From NCBI GenBank assembly GCA_023442525.1, contig JAEZZA010000006.1, positions 62,001 to 126,000 of the forward strand: a stretch of 64,000 nucleotides of DNA. Direction: 5' to 3'. Positions 1-7,611 of this stretch are shown one piece after another. The notes beneath the pieces are model-generated. The model was given only the letters and a program-made list of their open reading frames with translations. It was not told where the DNA came from and did no database searches. This DNA is from Bacteroidota bacterium (lineage in GTDB: Bacteria > Bacteroidota > Bacteroidia > Bacteroidales > UBA10428). The translations under genes and the position numbers were made by a program. The first letter of the stretch is position 1. Every line of letters begins with the position of its first letter.

Positions 1-1244
1 TGTAAAGGCGATTTGCGGGCATGAGCTCTTTTTACCAGCAGGCCATAGCCCTTGTCGATTAAGAAATATCCTACATGAGCACTCCGATCGGTGGGATTTT
101 TGGTTCTGCCAGCTGTAAGGGCCAGGCTGATTGCTTCCCCGGCAATTTCCACTTCGGATAATTTACTTTGACGTGCAATTCGTTCGATTACATGCCGGTA
201 TTCATCACGCGACTGAAAATCCATTTTTTTGTAGATTCCGAGAGGATCAGAGCTAAGAACAGCATCGATCAGACTCATCTCTTCTACAAATTCCTTCCAG
301 TCCATAGCCCCCAGAAAACGCAGACTGGCAATACTATTGCTGATCGAAACCTGGTCGGCAGCCAGTTGCTGGCTTCCTATACGTATCATTTCAGGAATAG
401 TCTTATTTTCCTGCGAAAGACGTTGCTCAATCCATGTTATGGGTAACCCAAGGGCTGTATTCTGACCCTGTAATCTTCGGGTAAAAGCTGAAATAAATGG
501 CGGAGAAATGGGGGGCTCCGACCGGGCCATATCGGCCACGACCAGTATTACACTTTTTGGATCTTTTTCGAGGATATCCAACATCTGTTCAGCCCAGAAA
601 TCGGCCAGGTTCCTGTCGATCCGTCCCATCGCAACCTGGTAGGCAACACGTCGCAGATTTTCGATAAGAGCAAAACGGAACATGATCGGAATAGCCCACA
701 ACTCGCCTATTTTCAGGTTTGTAACGGTTTGGTATGCTTTAATGAACCGTTTTAAACTTTCCGGATCGATCCGGCCGTCGCCATGTGCGATGATTTCTTT
801 GGCAATGTCATAAACTCTTGGTAAACCAGCTGATGGTCCATGTGAAATTCTTGGTAATTCGCGGTTATAGCCTTTCGGGAAATGCAAACGGGCCATTCGG
901 ATATGATCTTCGATCAGGTAAAAATTGTCGAGCAGCCATTCACCTGCCGGAGTTATCTGATGATTGGTATTAAGTGATTGCAGGATCAGATGATGAACCT
1001 CATTCAGAATTTCTTCATTTTCCGTTAGCCGTCCCCTTAAATCCACAGGAGGTACGTGGGAGCTGATGGTATGCCGTGCGGCCAGTATCCTGCCGTGTTG
1101 TTCCATTTGTTCAGCGTTGAACAGTTCAGCCCTCAAAGGCAGATCGCTTTCACGTAGTTTTGATTTAAAAGAAGGATCTACAATCTTCTGATGAGCTTTT
1201 AACCAGTTCAATATTTCGGTTTTAGGAACAATCGGAGAATTCAT
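1..1244 (-). CDS. Cyclic beta-1,2-glucan synthase-like protein (NdvB family), N-terminal part, cut by window edge
   Basis: This open frame starts at an ATG at 1244 on the minus strand and runs without a stop to base 1, giving the first 414 residues. It resembles the N-terminal region of NdvB/ChvB-type synthases: a conserved stretch with PKGYNRELPRI, then GLPRVYDIAKEIIAH and a block reading TNLKIGELWAIPIMFRFALI followed by ENLRR (about residues 125-215). Full-length family members are about 2,500-2,900 residues with glycosyltransferase GT84, glucoamylase-like and GH94 phosphorylase domains; those parts would lie left of this window, so activity cannot be checked here. In known members the enzyme sits in the inner membrane and makes cyclic glucans for the periplasm. 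It is divergent from ku, with 229 bases between them. Family assignment is fairly secure; the exact glucan product is inference. Confidence 0.8.
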   Translation of the reverse strand, partial: MNSPIVPKTEILNWLKAHQKIVDPSFKSKLRESDLPLRAELFNAEQMEQHGRILAARHTISSHVPPVDLRGRLTENEEILNEVHHLILQSLNTNHQITPAGEWLLDNFYLIEDHIRMARLHFPKGYNRELPRISHGPSAGLPRVYDIAKEIIAHGDGRIDPESLKRFIKAYQTVTNLKIGELWAIPIMFRFALIENLRRVAYQVAMGRIDRNLADFWAEQMLDILEKDPKSVILVVADMARSEPPISPPFISAFTRRLQGQNTALGLPITWIEQRLSQENKTIPEMIRIGSQQLAADQVSISNSIASLRFLGAMDWKEFVEEMSLIDAVLSSDPLGIYKKMDFQSRDEYRHVIERIARQSKLSEVEIAGEAISLALTAGRTKNPTDRSAHVGYFLIDKGYGLLVKRAHARKSPL

Positions 1245-1406
1245 GAATATTTCAGGCCAGTTAATGAATAAACATACAGATAGTTACGCTTAGCTTAATT
1301 ACAACAACAGACAAGAACTAATGTTGAAATGGCACGAATGGGAGTTGCAAAACGGAAACTTTGACGATTACTGAAACAAACCAACCCTACGACTGTTTAT
1401 ATGTTT

Positions 1407-1441
1407 CCGCCGGGTAAGCATAAATCTGGTATAACCGGCGG
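1407..1441. other. Inverted repeat upstream of ku
   Basis: CCGCCGG at 1407-1413 is matched by CCGGCGG at 1435-1441, a 7-bp G+C-rich stem around an A+T-rich 21-base loop, 33 bases before the ku start. The rest of 1245-1473, between the divergent ndvB-like gene and ku, shows no gene. The repeat could be an operator or a leader hairpin; the arms are themselves palindromic, which also suits a dimeric regulator. Function is unproven. Confidence 0.35.
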
Positions 1442-1473
1442 TATCAGAAGTTAAACATAATTTTCAGGAAACT

Positions 1474-2250
1474 ATGCGACCAATATGGACCGGATCAATA
1501 GGTTTCGGGCTTGTCAATATACCTGTCAAGTTATACACTGCCGTGGAATCGAAAAAACTTGAGCTTGATATGCTCGACAAATCGGATCTTTCCAATATCA
1601 AGTATTTACGGGTTAATGAAAAAACAGGAAAAGAGGTCAAGTGGGAAAACATTGTCAAAGGTTATATGTACGATGACAAATATGTAGTTCTCGAGGATGA
1701 AGATTTTGAGGCAGCCAATGCGAAAAAGAACAAGATGATTGAGATTACCGATTTCGTAAAGGTTGAAGAAATCGACCAGATATACTACGAAAATGCATAT
1801 TTTCTTGAACCCGACAAGTCGGGTAAGAAGGCTTATCTGCTGTTAAAGGAAGCATTGGCTCAGACCGGTAAAGCAGGTGTGGCCACCTTTGTAATGCGAA
1901 ACAAAGAGAACCTTGCACTTTTGCGTCCTAAAGATACTCTGATCATGCTGCATCGACTTCATTTTGCAAATGAAATCAGGAAGCCCAATGAATTGGATTT
2001 ACCTGAAAAATCGGATATTAAAGGGAAAGAACTTGAAATGGCAGTTACGCTTATCAATCAAACCAGCGGTGAATTTGATATTGAACAGTATAAAGACACC
2101 TACGTCGATGAAATCATGAAGATCATTGAACGCAAGGCCAAAGGTGTTAAAAAGACGACTCCCAAGTTTAAGGTAGTGCACTCCAAATCCCAGGATCTTA
2201 TGGCTCAGTTGAAGGCAAGTTTGGAGATGAAGAGGAAAAAGGCTTCATAA
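1474..2250 (+). CDS. ku: Ku protein, bacterial non-homologous end joining
   Basis: Bacterial Ku is a homodimeric ring that binds DNA double-strand ends and recruits the ligase LigD. The 258-residue product has the family hallmarks: IWTGSIGFGLVNIPVKLYTA near the N-terminus (4-23), VNEKTGKEV (47-55), VKGYMYDDKYVVLEDEDFEA (61-80), EIDQIYYENAYFLEPDKSGKKAY spread over 99-121, and LRPKDTLIMLHRL (150-162). A lysine-rich tail (about 220-258) matches the basic C-terminal extension that helps DNA binding. Length is normal for the family (250-300). No ligD is present in this window, so a partner must be encoded elsewhere or be absent. Downstream genes are stress-type small proteins, which suits a stationary-phase or desiccation role, but that is inference. 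Confidence 0.95.
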   Translation: MRPIWTGSIGFGLVNIPVKLYTAVESKKLELDMLDKSDLSNIKYLRVNEKTGKEVKWENIVKGYMYDDKYVVLEDEDFEAANAKKNKMIEITDFVKVEEIDQIYYENAYFLEPDKSGKKAYLLLKEALAQTGKAGVATFVMRNKENLALLRPKDTLIMLHRLHFANEIRKPNELDLPEKSDIKGKELEMAVTLINQTSGEFDIEQYKDTYVDEIMKIIERKAKGVKKTTPKFKVVHSKSQDLMAQLKASLEMKRKKAS

Positions 2251-2380
2251 TGCCTTCGGCGTTTCATGCTTCGCGTTTCATGCCTTCGGCGTTTCATTCA
2301 ACCTCTGGAACCTTTGGAACCCCCGGCACCCGTAACCTGTTGCCTGTAGCATTTAGGCTGTGAGCTGTAGCCTGAAGCCG
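2251..2380. repeat. Intergenic short-repeat block after ku
   Basis: Directly after the ku stop, a 17-base unit beginning TGCCTTCGGCG occurs twice (2251-2267 and 2281-2297), separated by a GCTTCGCGTTTCA segment. A TGGAACC-type stretch follows at 2300-2321, the reverse complement of the GGTTCCA units found near 39.2 and 46.5 kb. From 2339 a CTGTAG/GCCTG-rich tail follows. No reading frame is supported here. The remaining part up to 2516 is A+T-rich and likely holds the promoter of the next gene. Confidence 0.8.
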
Positions 2381-2516
2381 AGTAAAACTTTCCCCCGAAT
2401 GTGGATTTTTTTCAATGTAAAACAGATAAATATTTATTTATCTGGTTATATATCTGTGCGTTATAAAACATGGTACAGTTTTGAATGCTCTGTATTCAAA
2501 CTAAAAAAATATAGAT

Positions 2517-3041
2517 ATGGAAGCACAATCTGAAATGATGAAGGATTCTCTTTTACATAAATTCATGATCGATGGTCTGAAGGACATTTATTGGGCAGAA
2601 AACAAGTTACTTAAGGCTCTGCCAAAAATGCAGAAAGAAGCAACCACCGTACAGCTCGAAAAGACTTTAGGTGAACACCTTGAAATAACCAGGGATCAGA
2701 TCCAGCGACTCGACCAGATTTTCGACATGCTCGGGGAGAAAGCAACCGGCAAGAAATGCGAAGGTATGCAGGGTTTGATCACGGAAGGTGAAGATGTAAT
2801 TGATGAAACCGAAGAAGGTTCTGTAACCCGGGATGTCGGTATCATTGTATCCGCACAGAAGATCGAACATTACGAAATTGCAGCCTATGGTGGGCTGGCG
2901 CAGCTTGCACGCACGATGGGACATGATGATATAGCAGAACTGCTTGATCAGACTCTTCAGGAAGAAAAAGAAGCCGACAGGCTGCTGACTGAAATTGCTG
3001 AGAATGACATAAACTACGAGGCAAGCACAGAAACCGAATAA
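2517..3041 (+). CDS. DUF892 (YciE/YciF-like) ferritin-like protein
   Basis: The 174-residue product is a four-helix ferritin-like protein of the DUF892 family, related to E. coli YciE and YciF, which are linked to stress responses but have no settled reaction. Visible features are the N-terminal helix with LKDIYWAENKLLKALPKM (about 21-38), a long second helix rich in Glu and Gln, and the C-terminal pair with EHYEIAAYGGLAQLARTMG followed by EEKEAD, which supply Glu and His residues at metal-site positions. No signal peptide, so cytoplasmic. It is followed 20 bases later by a CsbD gene, a common neighbour in stress-response islands. Start chosen at the ATG giving the usual family N-terminus; an internal ATG at codon 7 is possible. 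Confidence 0.9.
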   Translation: MEAQSEMMKDSLLHKFMIDGLKDIYWAENKLLKALPKMQKEATTVQLEKTLGEHLEITRDQIQRLDQIFDMLGEKATGKKCEGMQGLITEGEDVIDETEEGSVTRDVGIIVSAQKIEHYEIAAYGGLAQLARTMGHDDIAELLDQTLQEEKEADRLLTEIAENDINYEASTETE

Positions 3042-3061
3042 TTAATTAAAACGATGAAATT

Positions 3062-3250
3062 ATGAATACAGATGTGATTGTTAAGGGAAATTGGAATCAG
3101 TTAAAAGGAAAGCTAAAGCAAAAGTATGCCGATCTCACTGATGATGATCTGCTTTTCGTAGAAGGAAAAGAAGATGAATTACTCGGCAGGTTGCAGAAAA
3201 AGCTTGGCAAATCCGACAGAGAAGTACGAAAGATACTTCGTGATCTCTGA
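3062..3250 (+). CDS. CsbD family stress protein
   Basis: A 62-residue protein with the CsbD signature: NWNQLKGKLKQKYADLTDDD near the N-terminus, then EGKEDELLGRLQKKLGKS. CsbD proteins are small, highly charged, abundant under general stress and of unknown molecular function. Length and pattern are normal for the family. It lies 20 bases after the DUF892 gene and just before an exported protein, so it is probably cotranscribed with its left neighbour. Confidence 0.93.
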   Translation: MNTDVIVKGNWNQLKGKLKQKYADLTDDDLLFVEGKEDELLGRLQKKLGKSDREVRKILRDL

Positions 3251-3283
3251 AAAATTCGTTATATGTATTTAATATTTCGCAAT

Positions 3284-3715
3284 ATGAAACAGATATTGAT
3301 TGTATGCGTCTTCACATTTGCTACCGCGTTAGGTTCAATGGCACAGGACAAAACTAAACTGGTGCTGAGCGACAAAACCGATTGGCACAAGTTAGGTGAA
3401 ACTACTGTTAATTTTAATACCGATCGTGACGAAGTCACTGTTACCGGCTCCGATAAGTTTGCGGCATTGAAATTCAAAGTAAATGATGTCCCTATTCATC
3501 TGATGAGAATGGAGGCTTACTTTGATGATGGCGGAAAACAGAACATAAATGTAAATTTTCCGATCAAGCCAAAAGGCGAAAGCAGAGTTATTGAGCTGGA
3601 TGAAGGTGAGCGCGATCTCAAAAAAGTTGTTTTTGTTTACAAAACAATTGCAAACCGTAGCGATCGTGAAGCGCATGTGGAACTATGGGGTTTAAAAACC
3701 AATGAGGACAATTAA
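3284..3715 (+). CDS. Small exported protein, DUF2541-like
   Basis: The product is 143 residues when started at the ATG at 3284, which gives a clean signal peptide (MKQILIVCVFTFATALGSMA then Q). A longer frame opens at 3263 but its first seven residues disrupt the signal-peptide start. The mature part alternates beta strands (VNFNTDRDEVTVTGSDKFAA, then VPIHLMRMEAYFDDGGKQN) and ends in VELWGLK. This resembles periplasmic DUF2541-type beta-sandwich proteins, but I am not certain of the family and no catalytic residues are evident. It follows csbD by 33 bases and is closed by a hairpin 14 bases after its stop, so it probably ends this stress-gene run. Confidence 0.75.
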   Translation: MKQILIVCVFTFATALGSMAQDKTKLVLSDKTDWHKLGETTVNFNTDRDEVTVTGSDKFAALKFKVNDVPIHLMRMEAYFDDGGKQNINVNFPIKPKGESRVIELDEGERDLKKVVFVYKTIANRSDREAHVELWGLKTNEDN

Positions 3716-3728
3716 ACCCTGATATTGA

Positions 3729-3757
3729 TGAAAAGCCGTCGTAATGATGGCTTTTCA
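3729..3757 (+). terminator. Hairpin after the exported protein gene
   Basis: TGAAAAGCC (3729-3737) pairs perfectly with GGCTTTTCA (3749-3757) around an 11-base loop. There is no strong T-run after it (CATTTCTC), so it is a likely but not textbook intrinsic terminator. Confidence 0.55.
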
Positions 3758-3809
3758 CATTTCTCACCATGTTTCCGACTTTTCAATTATTAAATTAAAA
3801 AACAAGAAA

Positions 3810-3968
3810 ATGAGAAATTTGCTTTATGTAATTGCAGTGATACTGATTATTGGCTGGGCAATCGGATTGTTCGCATATAATGCCGGTGCCGTAATACACA
3901 TTTTGCTGGTATTGGCAGTCATAGCCATTTTGCTGCGATTGATCCGGGGAGGCGGCACGGCTGTATGA
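3810..3968 (+). CDS. Lmo0937-type small membrane protein
   Basis: A 52-residue protein starting MRNLLYVIAVILIIGWAIGL, with two hydrophobic helices (about 3-20 and 26-44) and a short basic tail with RLIRGGG. This fits the Lmo0937/DUF5670 group of tiny two-helix membrane proteins, often found near CsbD and DUF892 genes in stress islands; molecular role unknown. The frame stays open upstream to 3744, but that extension covers the preceding hairpin and is hydrophilic, so the ATG at 3810 is preferred. A terminator follows 17 bases after the stop. Confidence 0.8.
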   Translation: MRNLLYVIAVILIIGWAIGLFAYNAGAVIHILLVLAVIAILLRLIRGGGTAV

Positions 3969-3985
3969 CGAGCTCTCCCTGATTA

Positions 3986-4031
3986 GAGGCTGTCTTAATT
4001 GTGGAATGCTTTTAAGACCGCCTCATTTTTT
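3986..4031 (+). terminator. Intrinsic terminator after the small membrane protein gene
   Basis: GAGGCTGTCTTAA (3986-3998) pairs with TTAAGACCGCCTC (4012-4024) with one mismatch, followed by a T-rich run (4026-4031). It closes the ku-side stress-gene group and separates it from the haem operon. Confidence 0.8.
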
Positions 4032-4086
4032 ATTACCTGTAAACTATATTACCGCCCATTTTGTTAATAGGTAAATTTCACCTGTA

Positions 4087-4416
4087 ATGTTTTTTTTGGG
4101 CGGCTTAAATAGTATTCTTCCTCACCTAATTTACCTTTCGGTGATCTGGGCATTTCTGCTCATCGGATTCAGCGGAAGAATAAAATTAAAAGTATCTGAC
4201 AGCACTCCAGATAATAGGGTACAGGTTAGTCAGGTTGCGTTTAACGACCTGTTTTCGGATTACACAAACAACCTGTTAGTCTCGGATGAAGTCACCCAGC
4301 CCCCGATAGAGGTAAACTTACCTGCTGCAAACTATCATTTCTCTTGTTACAGTATATCGTTATTGCAATCTCCTGAAATTCTGTCCGATTACAGGGGCCC
4401 GCCCTGCCATATGTAA
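4087..4416 (+). CDS. Small hypothetical membrane protein before the haem operon
   Basis: A 109-residue reading frame with one clear hydrophobic helix near the N-terminus (about 9-28, LNSILPHLIYLSVIWAFLLI) followed by a basic turn GRIKLK and a polar, predicted extracytoplasmic tail. I do not recognise the family. It stands between a terminator and the hmuY gene (131 bases apart), in the same direction. Single-helix proteins of this size can be accessory parts of TonB-dependent uptake operons, but nothing here proves that. The start is the first ATG; it lies just after a TAAATTTCACCTGTA stretch. It could still be a chance frame. Confidence 0.45.
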   Translation: MFFLGGLNSILPHLIYLSVIWAFLLIGFSGRIKLKVSDSTPDNRVQVSQVAFNDLFSDYTNNLLVSDEVTQPPIEVNLPAANYHFSCYSISLLQSPEILSDYRGPPCHM

Positions 4417-4547
4417 AATAATTCTACACCTGTTTTGTCAAGCCTGATTGGCAGTTGATCTGTCCTGATATTTAACGGTTCATTTAACTGACCGGCTCAG
4501 GCGGTTTTTATACAATTTATATTACCACGAATTTAAAATATTCAATC

Positions 4548-5564
4548 ATGAAAAATATTTTTGCACTAATCGTAATGCTGCTCGTTATAAGTTCATGCGA
4601 AAAGAACGATGATAAGGATGACAAGGATACTGGCTCATCGTTTACCGAAAAAACAGTATCAATGGGACAAGACAGTAATCATGATGTTTACTACAGCCTT
4701 AGTGATGGATTAGTTAACAGTATTGATCGTTCGGAATGGGATATTGCCTTTTCGGTACCTTTACAATCAGCAACAATTCTGATAAACGAAGGCGCCGGTG
4801 TGGAACTATACTGTGTTGGAGACACAAACTTCTGGAGTTCAATCGACGAAAATACCATTACGGGTCTGAAGCCCCGGTATAACGACGAAACCGACTGGGA
4901 AAAGGGTGCTTTTAATGTTAATGCCAAAGGATTTCCCAATTATGGCTGGGGAACCTATCATGCAGGAAATCCCGATCACAATGTAGGTGGGGATTCGGCA
5001 TATGTTTTAAAACTTTCCGATGGGTCGTTTAAGAAATTCATGGTCAGAAAAAAAACCGGAACTACTTCGGCCAACGAGTTTTTGTGGGCTGATTTAAACG
5101 GTGAAAACCAGATGTCGGCTTCATTATCCACAGCACCATATGCTGATAAGAAACATTTCGTCCATTACTCTTTGGTTTCGGGTGAGAAGGTGGAGGCAGA
5201 ACCCGACATGACGAAATGGGATCTGCTGTTTACCAGGTACGTGATAAGGATTCCTGTCGGGCCCGCTCAGTTCATGGATTATCCGGTCATGGGTGTATTG
5301 AGTAATCCCGACGTGCGGGTTGCAAAAATAACCGAAATCGCTCCGGATGATGTAAAACTAACAGATGCCGAATTTTCGGAACGACCTGATATTATTGGCA
5401 ATGATTGGAAAATATCCGATCCTGTAACGCACGAAATCACCCTTGCAGAGAACACCAGCTATATGATTGAATCTGTCGACGGAAAGAATTATCTGCTCTA
5501 CTTCACGGAATATGGCGGGAATGCAAACGGAACCATCAAATTTAAGTTAAAAACAATTGAATAA
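4548..5564 (+). CDS. hmuY: HmuY-family haem-binding lipoprotein
   Basis: HmuY proteins are surface lipoproteins that capture haem and pass it to a TonB-dependent receptor. The 338-residue product has a lipoprotein signal ending at Cys17 (LLVISSC), a charged linker (EKNDDKDDKD), and then two passes of the HmuY-type pattern: VYYSLSDG followed by DRSEWDIAFS (about 48-68), and HYSLVSGEKVEAEP followed by TKWDLLFTRY (about 207-231). The fold is all-beta. The receptor gene starts at the 3' end of this one, and a second HmuY-like gene follows it, so this is the first gene of a three-gene uptake operon. Haem as ligand is inferred from the family; axial ligands cannot be assigned safely by eye. Confidence 0.85.
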   Translation: MKNIFALIVMLLVISSCEKNDDKDDKDTGSSFTEKTVSMGQDSNHDVYYSLSDGLVNSIDRSEWDIAFSVPLQSATILINEGAGVELYCVGDTNFWSSIDENTITGLKPRYNDETDWEKGAFNVNAKGFPNYGWGTYHAGNPDHNVGGDSAYVLKLSDGSFKKFMVRKKTGTTSANEFLWADLNGENQMSASLSTAPYADKKHFVHYSLVSGEKVEAEPDMTKWDLLFTRYVIRIPVGPAQFMDYPVMGVLSNPDVRVAKITEIAPDDVKLTDAEFSERPDIIGNDWKISDPVTHEITLAENTSYMIESVDGKNYLLYFTEYGGNANGTIKFKLKTIE

Positions 5565-7611
5565 ACTGGATTTTCACCGGTGTAAAATACTGAAAGCCGG
5601 CAGGTTTATGCCGGCTTTTGTACTGGTTTTGACTCAATGTTTAACTGCCCACTCACAAAACAACGACATATTTGGCACACCCGACACGTTAGGTTCGGTA
5701 GTGGTTACCGGACAGTTCCGTCCTCAACCGGCCGAACGGTCGATTTATCCGGTTGAAGTACTTGATCAGAAACAGATCAGGCTTAAGGCCGCCAATAATC
5801 TGGGAGAACTGCTGCGTACCGAACCGGGGTTCCAGTTGAGATCAGACGGGATATTAGGCGATTTTATCAGGATAAGAGGACTTACCGGGGAACACGTGAA
5901 AATTCTTATCGATGGTATGCCTGTAACGGGAAGAGTTGCCGACCGGATCGACCTCACGCAGCTTACACTGGAAAATGTCGAGCGTATTGAGATCATTAAA
6001 GGGCCCATGTCGGTGATTTATGGAAGCAACGCTCTTGCCGGCGCCATTAATATCATTACACGTGATTATGAAAAAGAAAAAAGTTCGCTTCATGTCACAT
6101 CATGGTATGAAAGTGCCGGAACATGGAACTTTAATATCAGGGGTATTGTAAAGAAAAAACAGAGCAGATTAAGTCTGCATGCGGCCCGTAACTTTTTCGA
6201 GGGATGGGGACCTGTGGATACCTCACGCTACAAAACCTGGAAACCTAAATTACAATACACGGGAGGAGCAGGCTATCATTTTAAAAATAACAGGCTGGAA
6301 TTTTCACTGCTTTCAGACCTGATGTCGGAAGAATTAAGAGACAAAGGTGCCCTTACCCTGGCCAACCTTTACGAAAAGGCTCTGGATACATATCACTATA
6401 CCACCCGGTGGAATAACCGGCTCAACCTGGTTTACAAAAACAATGATGACTTCTTGTTCAATTTTCAGTCCGGCTATTCCTATTACCGTAAACGTAAAAT
6501 CACCTGGCTGAACGACCTTGTCAATCTCAACAAAACGATTGCTGAAAACAATGCTCTTCATGATACCACAATCTTTCATATGTCGTCGTTCAGGGGATAT
6601 ATATCGAATATTCCGGGAAAAGCACTGGAATATCAGGCAGGCTTTGATATTAATTACGAAGAGGCATCGGGTAAGCGTACCGGAGGGAACCGGAATTCCG
6701 CTGATTATTCTCTCTTCATGAATCTTATAATCAATCCTGCCAAAAATTTTAGAATTCAGCCCGGAATGCGATTAATGAAGCATTCCGATTTCAAAGCTCC
6801 CCTGATTTACGGTTTAAGCGTGGATTACAAAACCGGAGGTTTTTCGTTAAAAACTTCCTACGCAAGGGGGTACAGGGCTCCATCGCTGAAGCAATTGTAT
6901 TTACAGTTTATCGATAATAATCACGAGATCCATGGCAACGAAAATCTGGAGCCCGAAACAGCAGAAAACCTGGTTATTAATGCAGAGTATACATTGTTAC
7001 AAAACCGCCACATGCTGACATTTGAAACCGGCTTTTTCTTCAATAACCTGCATAATGCCGTACAATTGGCTATAAGCACACAGCAACCCGGTTGGGGAAA
7101 ATACTTTAACGTGGAGCAAAGATTCACTACCATGGGATTTGAAGCCTCGCTGAATTACATGTTCTCTCCAGGATTCAGCTTCACTGCCGGCTTTGTAAAT
7201 ACCGGAAGAACAAAACTGGATAATTCGGGAAAATATTTCTGGTCGGGCGATATAACCTCATCCACATCATGGATACATAAGGCATCGGGATTGAAATTCG
7301 GATTGCAGTATAAATATACCGATGAGTACCTTGAATTTGCAGGCAATTATAACACTGAAGGCGTCCTGCAAAACATTGCACAGCAGGAAACAGATGGTTA
7401 TCATATTATGGATTTCACTGTACTCCGAAGTTTCTGGAAAAACCGGATCGATCTCTCGACCGGGATTAAGAACATTTTTAATGTAAAACAGGTCAATTCA
7501 ACCGGAAGTATTGACATCCACGGAAGTGTTGAAAATAATCTGTCTGTCGCTTACGGAAGAGCCTTCTTCGTTGGCATTACCTTTAATTTCAGTCAAAGAG
7601 AATGGTTATGA
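5557..7611 (+). CDS. hmuR: TonB-dependent outer-membrane receptor, HmuR-like haem receptor
   Basis: The 684-residue product is a TonB-dependent receptor that would import haem or haem from HmuY across the outer membrane. A plug domain is visible at about 45-175: TonB-box-like SVVVTGQF, LGELLRTEPGFQLRS, FIRIRGL, ILIDGMPV, IEIIKGPMSVIYGSNALAGA and INIITR. The barrel follows. Haem-receptor features include YRAP (about 439) followed by a His-containing loop (NNHEIHG) and NENLEPE, resembling the FRAP/NPNL region with its conserved His. The frame as listed begins at TTG 5557, overlapping the hmuY stop by 8 bases; an ATG at 5608 gives a shorter signal peptide (MPAFVLVLTQCLTAHSQ) that lacks basic residues. 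A strong hairpin covers this start zone. It overlaps the next gene by 10 bases. Confidence 0.88.
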   Translation: MNKLDFHRCKILKAGRFMPAFVLVLTQCLTAHSQNNDIFGTPDTLGSVVVTGQFRPQPAERSIYPVEVLDQKQIRLKAANNLGELLRTEPGFQLRSDGILGDFIRIRGLTGEHVKILIDGMPVTGRVADRIDLTQLTLENVERIEIIKGPMSVIYGSNALAGAINIITRDYEKEKSSLHVTSWYESAGTWNFNIRGIVKKKQSRLSLHAARNFFEGWGPVDTSRYKTWKPKLQYTGGAGYHFKNNRLEFSLLSDLMSEELRDKGALTLANLYEKALDTYHYTTRWNNRLNLVYKNNDDFLFNFQSGYSYYRKRKITWLNDLVNLNKTIAENNALHDTTIFHMSSFRGYISNIPGKALEYQAGFDINYEEASGKRTGGNRNSADYSLFMNLIINPAKNFRIQPGMRLMKHSDFKAPLIYGLSVDYKTGGFSLKTSYARGYRAPSLKQLYLQFIDNNHEIHGNENLEPETAENLVINAEYTLLQNRHMLTFETGFFFNNLHNAVQLAISTQQPGWGKYFNVEQRFTTMGFEASLNYMFSPGFSFTAGFVNTGRTKLDNSGKYFWSGDITSSTSWIHKASGLKFGLQYKYTDEYLEFAGNYNTEGVLQNIAQQETDGYHIMDFTVLRSFWKNRIDLSTGIKNIFNVKQVNSTGSIDIHGSVENNLSVAYGRAFFVGITFNFSQREWL
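5593..5618 (+). terminator. Hairpin at the hmuY/receptor junction (attenuator candidate)
   Basis: AAAGCCGGCA (5593-5602) and TGCCGGCTTT (5609-5618) form a perfect 10-bp stem with a 6-base loop, 29 bases after the hmuY stop. Only a short T-run follows (TTTTG). It lies at the start of the receptor frame and covers the alternative ATG at 5608. It could act as a partial terminator, an RNA-stability element for hmuY mRNA, or a block on receptor translation. Confidence 0.65.

Noticed and set aside
168..446. Plus-strand 92-residue frame near the left edge
   Set aside because: It is antisense to the NdvB-like frame, which is continuous for 414 residues and has clear family motifs.
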